From Cannabis sativa (taxonomy: Eukaryota; Streptophyta; Magnoliopsida; Rosales; Cannabaceae), in the NCBI RefSeq assembly GCF_029168945.1, contig NC_083607.1:42083257-42147256 (forward strand): DNA of 64,000 bases. The letters run 5' to 3'. Both the position numbers and the translations under genes were made by a program. This document shows positions 10,750 to 20,474 of the stretch, one piece after another (the first letter of the stretch is position 1; the number at the start of each line of letters is the position of its first letter). Under the pieces are notes generated by a model. That model ran no database searches, had not been told where the DNA came from, and saw only the letters and a program-made list of their open reading frames with translations.

Positions 10750-12039
10750 ATGTCACGAAATAGAGACAAATTAGGGAGATTTGTAAAACAACAAATTGAA
10801 ATTTTAGAAAACACTCCTAAATCGTCTTCTTCCACTCGTTCTCATTCACCACCATCACCCATACTTCCTGCACTTCCAATGATGGCTCAACAACAGGAAA
10901 TCCAACCAAGAACACTACAGGATTACCTACATCCTACGCGTACGGCCACACCTTCATGCATAATGTATCCCATGAATATGCCCAACTTCGATTTCAAACC
11001 TGGCATGATTCAACTTTTACCCACCTTTCATGGTATGGAAAATGAGAGTCCATATGTGCATATTCAGGCCTTCGAAGAGGTGGTGGCCACATTCAACAAC
11101 CAAGCTGACATCATTAACTTGGTGAGATTGAAGTTCTTTCCTTTCTCACTCAAGGATAAAGCCAAAAGCTGGTTGTATTCCTTAAGGCCAAGGTCTATTG
11201 GGACTTGGGACGAAATGACAAAAGCATTTTTCTCTAAATTTTTCCCACCCCATAAGACTAGCAGCCTTAAGAGGCAAATCTCTACCTTCACCCAAAAGGA
11301 CCATGAAACGTTTCATCAGGTCTGGGAGAGGTTTAAAGATTTGATGGGCCAGTGCCCACATCATGGATACGAAAGTTGGCGTCTTGTCAGCTATTTCTAT
11401 GACGGTCTCACAGCCGACAAAAGACAATTCGTACAAATGATGTGCAATGGCGACTTCCTACAGAAAGATCCCGAAGAAGCTTTGGAATATCTTGAAGAAA
11501 TTTCTGAAAAATCATACACATGGAGTGCGCCAAGTCCTACAGACAAGCCACGAACAGCCGGAGTCTACCAATTGAAGGAGGAGGACAGTGTGAAAGCTCA
11601 ACTTGAAGCTTTGAAAAAACAATTTGAGGCTTTCAAAACTCAAGAAGGTAAAGCACTCCAGATGGCTGCAAAAGTGGAAAAGCAAGAACCATGCTTCATT
11701 TGTGGAGGGACTGATCATCAACCACAAGAGTGCCCTAGTCTTAGTATGTTAAGGGGAGGAGATGAGGAACAGTGTAATGCCTTAGGGGATTATAAGAAGC
11801 CTTATAATGCCTACTCCAACACATACAATCCTGGTTGGCGTAACCATCCCAATTTCAGTTGGAAGGATACAAGTCAAAATCAAGCATCTGGGAGCCAATG
11901 GAGGCCTGATCAACAAAAGAATTCTCTTGAGAGTTCCATGAAAATTCTCGCAGAATCTCAACTAGAGTTCGGTGACTTATTTCACTCAGGTGATAGAGGA
12001 ATTGAAGGACATAAAGATTCAAATAACAAAGTTAAATGA
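10750..12039 (+). CDS. Gag polyprotein (element 2)
   Basis: Forms the capsid and binds element RNA. The ATG at 10750 opens a 429-codon frame. The retrotransposon gag core lies at about residues 75-245, and a CCHC zinc knuckle at C315, C318, H323, C328. The last 20 or so residues (from about 11970) are off-frame: the true continuation lies in the frame that opens at 11972, so a single-base change near 11970 separates gag from protease. The stop at 12037-12039 is therefore probably secondary. Confidence 0.88.
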   Translation: MSRNRDKLGRFVKQQIEILENTPKSSSSTRSHSPPSPILPALPMMAQQQEIQPRTLQDYLHPTRTATPSCIMYPMNMPNFDFKPGMIQLLPTFHGMENESPYVHIQAFEEVVATFNNQADIINLVRLKFFPFSLKDKAKSWLYSLRPRSIGTWDEMTKAFFSKFFPPHKTSSLKRQISTFTQKDHETFHQVWERFKDLMGQCPHHGYESWRLVSYFYDGLTADKRQFVQMMCNGDFLQKDPEEALEYLEEISEKSYTWSAPSPTDKPRTAGVYQLKEEDSVKAQLEALKKQFEAFKTQEGKALQMAAKVEKQEPCFICGGTDHQPQECPSLSMLRGGDEEQCNALGDYKKPYNAYSNTYNPGWRNHPNFSWKDTSQNQASGSQWRPDQQKNSLESSMKILAESQLEFGDLFHSGDRGIEGHKDSNNKVK

Positions 12040-13765
12040 TTCTTCAGTCATTCAAGAGCGTGGTAAGCTTCCCGCTCAGCCTCTAATCACTCCCAAAGGG
12101 CAACATATGGCACAAACCTCCGTTCCTTCAGAGTCTAATCTCAAAGGGGTTAATGCTATTACTACCCGAAGTGGTCAAAGTACGGTATCACCATTACCCA
12201 AGACCACTAGTGTACCAATGCCCGCTCCAGATGCTGATGTGCCACAGAACCTTCCAGTAAAGGTGCCCTTTCCTCAGGCTTTGAAATCCACTGGAAAGGT
12301 ACTGGAAAGTCATAGTGAGATCCTTGACTTCTTGACACAAGTTAAGGTTAACCTGCCATTACTTCATGTAATCAAGCAAGTACCGGCTTATGCCAAAGTT
12401 ATCAAGGATCTATGCACTATCAAAAGGAAGCACCATGTCAAGAAAACTGCATTCTTGGCAGAACAAGCTAGTGCGGTGATCGACTGCAAGGCACCGCTTA
12501 AATACAAAGATCCTGGTTGTCCCACCATTTCATGTCAAATAGGGGAACAGGAATTTGGCCAAGCCCTCCTGGACTTAGGTGCAAGTGTAAATCTCATGCC
12601 TTATTCCATATACTTGCAACTAGGCCTAGGAGAACTTAAGCCCACATCTGTGGTGCTACAATTAGTCGATCGATCAGTTAAGAAACCTCGGGGAATAGTT
12701 GAAGATGTCTTGATTCAAATTGATAAATTCTATTACCCTGTGGATTTTCTCATCTTGGACACTCAATCTGAAGTCAACTTAGAGTCCAAAATTCCCATCA
12801 TTCTCGGACGACCATTCCTCGCAACAGCAAATGCACTCATCAATTGTAGGAATGGTCTCATGAAAATCTCTTTTGGGAACATGACTCTAGAGGTGAATGT
12901 TTTCAACATTGGTAAACAACCACCTGATAACGATGAGTGTTTCCAATCATTTCTGATCGATACACTTATTTCAGAAGAGGTAGAAGCACAATACACTTCC
13001 ACTCATCTCAATGACCTCTTTGAAATTTCTGAGATTTCTGAGTCGGGTAATACTGAAATCAACCCTGAAGTCATCAATCAATTACCGACCAAAAGAACCA
13101 TGTTTTGGAATCCAATCTTTGAGGGACTTCCTCAAGATAGGGAAACACCAAAGCCATCCACTGTACAAGCTCCTCAACCAAACTTGGCTCAACTTCCTAA
13201 GGAACTTAAGCATGTCTTCTTGGGAGCAAACAACACTTTCCCTGTCATCATATCCTCCACCCTTAATGCAACTCAAGAGCAACAACTTATCAACATGCTC
13301 ACAGAGCAAAGAGGAGCAATTGGTTGGACGTTAGCTGACATTAAAGGGATTAGTCCCTTGATTTGCTCCCATCACATTAAATTGGAAGACGGGGCCATAC
13401 CACAACGTGATCCTCAAAGGAGATTAAACCCACCAATGAAGGAAGTGGTAAAGACAGAAATCTTGAAGCTTCTGGATTACGGGATACTTTATCCTGTTGC
13501 CGACAGTAAGTGGGTTAGCCCAACTCAGGTTGTTCCCAAGAAATCGGGAGTAACAGTTGTACCAAATGATAAGGGAGAACTCATCCCTACCAAGGTCACA
13601 ACAGGTTGGCGCATGTGCATTGATTATAGAAAATTAAATGCCGCCACCTGTAAAGACCATTTCCCACTTCCATTCATCGATCAAATCTTGGAACGTGTGG
13701 CAGTCATCCTTTCTACGGCTTTCTCGATGGTTATTCGGGGTACTACCAAATCGAAATTGCTTTAG
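11972..13765 (+). pseudogene. Protease and N-terminal RT fragment (element 2)
   Basis: Continues gag-pol after the frame change near 11970. The aspartic protease motif DLGASVNLMP lies near 12580, followed by the N-terminal RT fingers up to the FPLPFIDQ motif near 13670. The frame is then lost among several small lesions at about 13700-13865. It has no start codon of its own (12 nt after the gag change the frame begins with GTG), so it was translated as part of a polyprotein. Confidence 0.85.
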
Positions 13766-13865
13766 AAGATCAGTGAAAAGACCACATTCACTTGTCCTTT
13801 TGGTACCTATGCCTTCCGCGTATGCCATTTGGCTCGTGTAATGCTCCACCACCTTCCGCCGCATG
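13700..13865 (+). other. Cluster of small lesions in the RT core of element 2
   Basis: Within about 165 bp the frame changes several times and a stop appears. Several changes sit where CTG or CAG would be expected from the conserved RT protein and read CGG or CG instead. Confidence 0.7.
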
Positions 13866-16070
13866 ATGAGTATCTTTAGCGATATGATCGAGAATTGTAT
13901 GGAAGTATATATGGATGATTTGACAGTCTTTGGTGATTCATTTGAATCAAGCCTTCTCAATTTGGAATCTGTGCTTAAACGATGCAAAGAGAAAGGCTTA
14001 GTACTCAATTGGGAGAAGTGTCATTTCATGGTGCCATCTGGCATAGTCTTGGGGCATATTGTTTCACAACGAGGAATTGAGGTTGATCAATCCAAGATTG
14101 AACTCATATCAAAGCTGCCCGCCCCCAAGACTGTTAAGGATGTTCGATCCTTTCTTGGGCATGCTGGATTCTATAGGAGGTTCATCCAGAATTTTTCGAC
14201 GATAGCTCGACCTTTGTCAAACCTCCTGGCAAAAGATGTGGTGTTTAACTGGACACCCGAGTGTGAGGAATCCTTCCAAACACTTGTCACCAAACTCACT
14301 TCCGCCCCTATCATTCAACCACCTGATTGGAACTTGCCATTCGAGATCATGTGTGATGCTAGCAATTACGCTATAGGGGCCGTCCTTGGTCAACGAAGGG
14401 AAGGGAAGCCCTTCGTCGTATACTATGCAAGTAGAACTCTTAATAGTGCTCAAATGAACTATTCTACTACTGAGAAAGAGTTGCTTGCCGTAGTATTCGC
14501 ACTTGACAAGTTTCGTTCCTACCTGATCGGTTCCCCTATCACGGTCTTCACCGACCACTCTGCTCTTAAGTACCTCCTTTCCAAAAAGGATGCTAAGGCA
14601 CGCTTAATTAGGTGGATCCTTCTATTACAGGAATTTGACTTGACCATAAAGGATAAGAAAGGAGTTGAAAATGTGGTAGCGGACCACCTATCTCGTCTAG
14701 AGTTTTCTGATTCCGCTGATGGCCCTGCTATCCGAGATGACTTCCCTGATGAACATCTCTACACCATCACTAAGTTACCATGGTACGCTCATATTGTTAA
14801 TTACTTAGTGATTGGTGAGCTTCCTGCTTCCTGGAATGCACAGGATAAACGTAAATTTTTGGTCGAGGTCCATAACTTTTACTGGGATGATCCATATCTT
14901 TTCAAGTACTGCCCCGACCAAATTATGAGACGTTGCATTCCAGATGATGAAATTTTTAGTGTCTTGAACTTTTGCCACAACGAAGCATGTGGTGGTCATT
15001 TTTCTATGAAAAAGACTGCTGCAAAAATCTTACAGTGTGGTCTATACTGGCCCACTTTGTTCAAAGACACTAACAATTTCTGTCGATCTTGTGAAAGGTG
15101 CCAGAAACTAGGTGCGCTATCCCGACGACACATGATGCCATTGAACCCAATGCTCGTAATAGAAATATTCGACTGTTGGGGAATTGATTTTATGGGACCG
15201 TTCCCACCTTCTTCTGGTTACCTTTACATTCTCCTCGCCATAGACTATGTCTCCAAGTGGGTTGAAGCCGTGCCATGTCGAAATGCAGATAACACAACTG
15301 TTGTGAAATTCTTAAAAGAAAATGTGTTATCTCGTTTTGGCACACCACGAGCTATCATCAGTGATCAAGGCACCCATTTCTGCAACCACTCTTTTGAGCA
15401 TTTGATGCAAAAGTATGGTGTACTTCACAAGGTTGCATTGCCTTATCACCCACAGACAAATGGCCAAGCTGAGTTAGCTAATCGTGAAATTAAGCAAATT
15501 TTAGAAAAGACGGTTAACCCTGACCGCAAAGATTGGTCCTCCCGACTTCTCGATGCTCTCTGGGCCTACCGCACTGCTTACAAAACTCAGCTAGGCATGT
15601 CTCCTTACAGACTAGTATATGGAAAGGCCTGCCATCTCCCTGTTGAACTGGAACATAAAGCATACTGGGCTGTAAAAAGCCTAAATTCTGATCTCAACGC
15701 GGCGGGCCTTAATCGTAAGCTTCAATTGTCAGAAATTGAGGAGCTACGGAATGATGCTTATGATAACTCTAGGATCTACAAGGCTAAATTAAAAGCGGCT
15801 CATGACAAGCAGATCCTGAGAAAAGAATTTGAGCCACATCAGCGAGTTCATCTTTATGACACTCGCCTGCATCTCCACCCTGGGAAACTGAGATCCCGGT
15901 GGACTGGGCCGTATGTTGTAAAAACTGTTTTCCCCCACGGTGTTGTTGAGGTCGAAGACCCAACCGATGGGAGAAAATTCAAAGTGAATGGCCAAAGACT
16001 AAAATACTACGTAGAGAGGGTGCCCCAGCCTGTCGAGGATATCCTCGTGGCTCCGGTTTACCAGCCTTGA
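13863..16070 (+). pseudogene. RT palm, RNase H and integrase (element 2)
   Basis: Open for 735 codons. RT motif YMDD is at residues 16-19, then RNase H, then an integrase with an HHCC zinc region and catalytic triad D442, D501, E537 (35 residues between the last two). No chromodomain follows. The ATG at 13863 is only the first Met after the cluster of lesions; the RT motif A region before it is broken, so no working RT could be made from this copy as written. Confidence 0.85.
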
Positions 16071-17418
16071 GTAGTGCTTTCCTGATCTTGTACACAGGTT
16101 TGTTCTTTTTTTCATTTTATCTTTGTCATCTTATTTTGTTATTTGTTATCATTTTTTTTTCTTTCAGTTTTTATGTTTTTAGAGGATCAATATCGCTGCT
16201 ATCCATGGTTGCTTGCTCTCCAGGTGTTCTCTTTCCCTATTCTTTTAATTTTTATATCTTTAGACATTGAGGACACTGTCTTATTTTAGTTGGGGGTGGT
16301 GAGCATATTCAAGCATGTTTCTTAATTTTTGTCATATTAATATTTTCATGGTCAAAATTTTCAAAAATTACTCATTTATTCTTGTAAAATGTTATTTTCA
16401 AGCCAATTTTTACTATCTTTGTTACTTAGAATTTTTCTAGAGTTACAAATTGCACATGCCAAACTTTGTGGTAAGATGGTTGTTAGCACATATTTGCTTA
16501 GGAAAGTTACCAAGTTCAAGTGTTTATGTTTTTGTGAGTGGCGAGATTTGAGAAAATAGCTTTTGAATTTTTATTGATTCTTAGAAATGATTATAATTAT
16601 TTTGAACATGGTACTAGGGTTTGATTGGATGTTGCTTTAAGGGATAATTTTTATAGACAAATCTTATTAAGGGGTCTTTTTGTAATTATTTTCTTTATGA
16701 ACAAAAAAAAAAACAAAAAAAAAAAAAAAAACAAGAGCAACATTTCCATCATTATATCCAACATGTTGCCTCTTGTTCAAAAAAAAAAAAAAAAAAAAAA
16801 ACAAGAAAAAAAAATTGCAAGAGCAACATTTCTATCCATTTGTCTAACATGTTGGCTCTTGTTTGAAAAAAAATAGAAAAGAAAAAAAAAAGTTTGTAGT
16901 ATTTCATTTTTTTATTTGTTTTGGCTCTTAGAATAAATGTAAAAGATTGTCTATTTTTGTTTAAAAATCCCGAAAAAGCTGGTTTGTGGTACTCTTATGG
17001 TGGTTTGTCCAAATAATTCATAATCTATCTTCGTTTCAATATTTATTCAAATGTTTGTCCTAAATTAATCCTTTTCGAGTGCTCACTTTTTAATTTCCAA
17101 CTCCATGAGTGAAATCCTTAGCCATGAATAAATATTTTCAATACCTGTGAGGCAAATGGAGTTGAGACTTTTACTTGGTATATTTTTCGAAAGTATTTAT
17201 GTGCTATGGTTTGTGGTAAGAAGGCTCCGGTTTGGTGCACACACTCACAACTCTAGATTTATTCAAGGTAGTTCTGAAAAGTTTTTATTGGCTTGTTACT
17301 AACATTTTGCTTGAATATTTGTGCCATTCTTTTTAGAATTTTTGACCTATAAAAATATCATGTTGACATTATTTTCGCTTGAATTGCTAGAGACTAGCAA
17401 TAAGCTAGTTGGGGGTTG
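16071..17418 (+). other. Non-coding 3' region of element 2
   Basis: About 1.35 kb with no supported gene and no env-like ORF. It has an imperfect inverted repeat (ACATTGAGGACACTGT, 16264-16279) followed by a G-tract, two similar hairpins embedded in A runs (16733-16866), and the polypurine tract (about 17406-17418). Confidence 0.7.
16733..16866 (+). repeat. Two tandem hairpin units separated by poly(A)
   Basis: CAAGAGCAACAT pairs with ATGTTGCCTCTTG in the first unit (16733-16780) and with ATGTTGGCTCTTG in the second (16817-16862). The stems are conserved while the loops differ. Confidence 0.7.
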
Positions 17419-18735
17419 TGATTAAGGCTCAAATTTGTACATTTTAAGCCTTTATTTATGCATATATAATTAATATAAATTAAGTATTCTGTGGTTTTAA
17501 TAATAAATTTATTTTAGTTGGAAATATTTAATTTATTTTAAATTTGTGTTATTTTTCAGATTTGAGCAAAGTATTATAATAGAACCTCAACCCAATTGGA
17601 TGATTGATCAAAAGCCCAATATCTATTTCACATGAAAAGATGGTGCTGGATGTTTGCACGTTATCTTTTGAAGGCCCATTAGTTAATGCCTAATGTGGAG
17701 AAATAGTCCATATCAACTAAGTTTTTAGTTGACTATCTCATATGACTACCACAAAGAATGCAACAACAATAACGTGTCTCTTTCTTTGCCAACGTCATTC
17801 CATCTGACGGAAGTAACTAGCTCACGCCACCTGTCCCATCCTCCCCCATTCTCTCCAACATTTCCTTACACGCATGGTCCCATTTTCTCCATTGTGTTCA
17901 GCTTTTTGTGCCATTTATCCCACTAAATGGTACATGAAAATACCATATTTGAGGAGCAAATTTGCACTATAAAAAGGACCCAAATCGTAAAAGGCATCAG
18001 ATTTTAGTAGTGTTATTATACTAAAATTTTATCTTTTTCTTTCCTTCTTCTTTATTTTACTTTATTAATTTTGGTGTAAAGACATTGTCTTTTCTAGGCT
18101 AATTTCTTTGGCAAGACTCAAGTGTAAGTTCATGCAATTTTTATTCTTCTAATATATTGATTCTCTTTGTTCTTCATTTTCACATTTGTTATATTAAATT
18201 TCTCTTCTTCTAAATTGCACTTTAAATTTAATAGTACCTTTTATATAAGTTCAGTCATGCTTTTCTTATGTAAGTTAGGCTATTAATTATTAGAGTGTTT
18301 ATTATATTATATGATTTTTACTGCATTCTGCCAGTGGTATTTTGTCGATTTAAATTATATAATATGATAGTATTTTTAGAAGTAGTTTTAATTTAATTAG
18401 AGAACATATTTTTCTAGTGAGCTTAATCATATACATTTTCCAACTATAATTAATGGTGTAGAATTATAGTTGAGGTTAAAGAATCAATTTATTAGGAAAA
18501 TATAATTGCATGTACAAAGCTTGTGTCTTCCATAATCATTTTCTGATCACTTCTCATTTTAATTACTTGTTTAATTTTTAAAAATCATTTCTCAATATTC
18601 TCATCACATTCAAGGTTCATATTTTATTCTTGTAAAATTACTAATTGTCCTTTTGAGTGTATTTTTCCTCCCTGTGGATACGACATATAGCCCGTTTACT
18701 ATCGCGACCGCAGTGTAACTAATTGGGCGACATCA
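17419..18735 (+). repeat. 3' LTR of element 2
   Basis: 1317 bp; starts TGATTAAGG after the AGTTGGGGGT tract and ends GACATCA before ATCAC. TATA box at 17968-17976. Confidence 0.95.
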
Positions 18736-18740
18736 ATCAC
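18736..18740 (+). repeat. Target-site duplication of element 2, right copy (ATCAC)
   Basis: ATCAC directly after the LTR end, matching 8690-8694. Confidence 0.92.
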
Positions 18741-19262
18741 CTTGTGCATGTTCTATGATCTCAATTCAAAATCTGAAAAGTGAGAATTGAGAATGCTAAA
18801 ATTAAGATAATCGATGTTCTATGTGAAACGAAAGTATTCACATGACTTATGTGACGAGTAGATTATTACTTAATGCTGATTTCATGTTAGTTTAATTAAG
18901 GAATTAATTAGATAACATGTGATTTAGAATCTAGAAGATCTGAAAGGAGCTAGGTTATTTCATAATCTGTCATTCACTTTAAGAATAAGATAGTAATTAA
19001 GCATTAACGATTTGGGTAAACAACAACAGGATTCTCCTCCCTATTATCTCATCTTGCTCAACTTTCAATTGTGTTATCAAGTTTTCTGAATTACTTTCAT
19101 ACTTTACTATTTTTAAATCATAATTACTTTTGATCTGCCAGATAGAATTTTAAGTATAGTTTAGTGGTATTTAATCCAATTCCCTGTGGGATCGACCTCA
19201 CCTGTGTGAGATTTACTACTTGATTGCGTATACTTGCGTAGTGTTTATAAATTATAGCAACA
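18741..19262 (+). repeat. 3' LTR of element 1, right part
   Basis: Continues the LTR after element 2. It contains the CCCTGTGGGATCGACCTCAC segment (19182-19201) and ends at about 19262 in AGCAACA. The end is inferred from the terminal CA and the change to unrelated AT-rich sequence. Confidence 0.7.
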
Positions 19263-20474
19263 CTAACCAACTTAAATCTGAATATCTTTTGGATTTAAAA
19301 TTTCAAAATAAGTTGAGGAATTTTAGGCATTGGTTATTAAGATTCTTTATATATTTTTAAAGTTAATATCTTTTCGAATATTAACTTAAAATGGAATATT
19401 TTAGATATTTTTTAGGTTAATATCTTTTCGAATATTAACTTAAAATGGAATATCTTCAAAATTAAGTGGTTATAACTTAATTTTAATTTAATTAAATATG
19501 ATTTGAAAGATATTTAAGTTGATTTTTTAGATTCTTCTAAAACAACTTAAACAAGATATTTTCAAATTTGTTCCATTTAAATATTCGAATTTATTTTTCG
19601 AATTTAATTAATAATTGAAAATTAATTAAAGTTAATTTTTTATTTAAACCAACTTTGATTTTGTAATTTTTCATTATTATATTATGGAACTTGTTCGATA
19701 TTTATTTGAATTTATTTTTCAAATTAAATAATATTGAAAATTAATTAAAGTTGATTTTTTATTTAAACCAACTTTAATTTGTAATTTTTCATTATTATAA
19801 TATCAAATATTATGATTATACAAAATACATATATATATTTTTAAATAATGAGCTTTTAATCAAAAGATATTCGATCTCCATTGTTGGTCTTACAATAGTT
19901 AAACTTTTTCAATATAACCTCGAGACGCTAGACTTCGTCCCCCTATGGATGGTTATTCGTTGAACACTTTTAACACCGTAAGATTTCAGTTGATAAGTGT
20001 TTTGTGAGTTTTCGTCTCTATTTAGACTCTCCCCTACGGTGACTACTTAGAGATAAACTCATAAAACATGAAACAATGGTGGAAGCTCATAAAATGAGAA
20101 TAACCTTGACTCTCGCCTACCAGGACAACGTTGGATTCTCATTTTGATCGAATAAAAGGTTGCTAAAATGTTTAATTTTAGATGAGCTGACAACTCTATT
20201 CAACTAATGTTATCTTTGACTCTCGCCTACCGGGACACTGTATTTCATTATCTTGGAAACCTTGGAAAATAAACTATGTTAGATTTAGTATTTCTATAAC
20301 ATATGTCATTACTTGTTATTTTCTGAACTTGTGTATGAATTTTGAACCAAAACCTTACTTCTGTTTTATTGATGTGTTGTATTGTCTATAATCCTCTTCC
20401 CATTCCACTCCTAGTTAATATCTTAGCAATTGAACTTGAAGTTATAAACTCCTTGTCAGAGTAATACTTCACAT
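19263..20474 (+). other. AT-rich sequence between element 1 and copia A pol
   Basis: No gene is supported. It holds two kinds of direct repeat: an AT-rich unit of about 110-125 bp at 19580-19805, and a GACTCTCGCCTACC motif near 20108 and 20218 with a degenerate copy near 20025. It probably belongs to the 5' internal region of copia A, into which element 1 would then have inserted. That is inference, because the 5' part of copia A is outside the window. Confidence 0.5.
19580..19805 (+). repeat. Two direct copies of an AT-rich unit
   Basis: Copy 1 about 19580-19700, copy 2 about 19700-19805. Both contain ATTAAAGTT and AACCAACTTT arms that can pair. Confidence 0.65.

Larger units (their letters stand above)
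8695..18735 (+). mobile_element. Element 2: complete Athila-type Ty3/gypsy element nested in the LTR of element 1
   Basis: A 10041-bp element with LTRs of 1322 and 1317 bp that start TGATTAAGG and end GCGACATCA, flanked by the 5-bp duplication ATCAC (8690-8694 and 18736-18740). By eye the LTRs differ by two substitutions and one 5-bp indel, so insertion was recent. It has a tRNA-Asp type primer site, gag, protease, RT, RNase H and integrase, but no third ORF. Coding is split into three frames. Confidence 0.95.
1..19262 (+). mobile_element. Element 1: Athila-type Ty3/gypsy retrotransposon, 5' truncated by the window and split by element 2
   Basis: The order is gag zinc knuckle, protease, RT, RNase H, integrase, env-like third ORF, polypurine tract and 3' LTR. 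No chromodomain is visible, and a third ORF lies downstream of integrase; both fit the Athila lineage. Sequence belonging to the element is 1-8694 and 18741-19262; 8695-18740 is the nested element 2 plus one copy of its target duplication. The 5' LTR and most of gag lie left of the window, so LTR identity and target duplication of element 1 cannot be read. Coding parts are well preserved: pol and the env-like ORF are open, and only gag carries two single-base frame changes. Confidence 0.88.
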
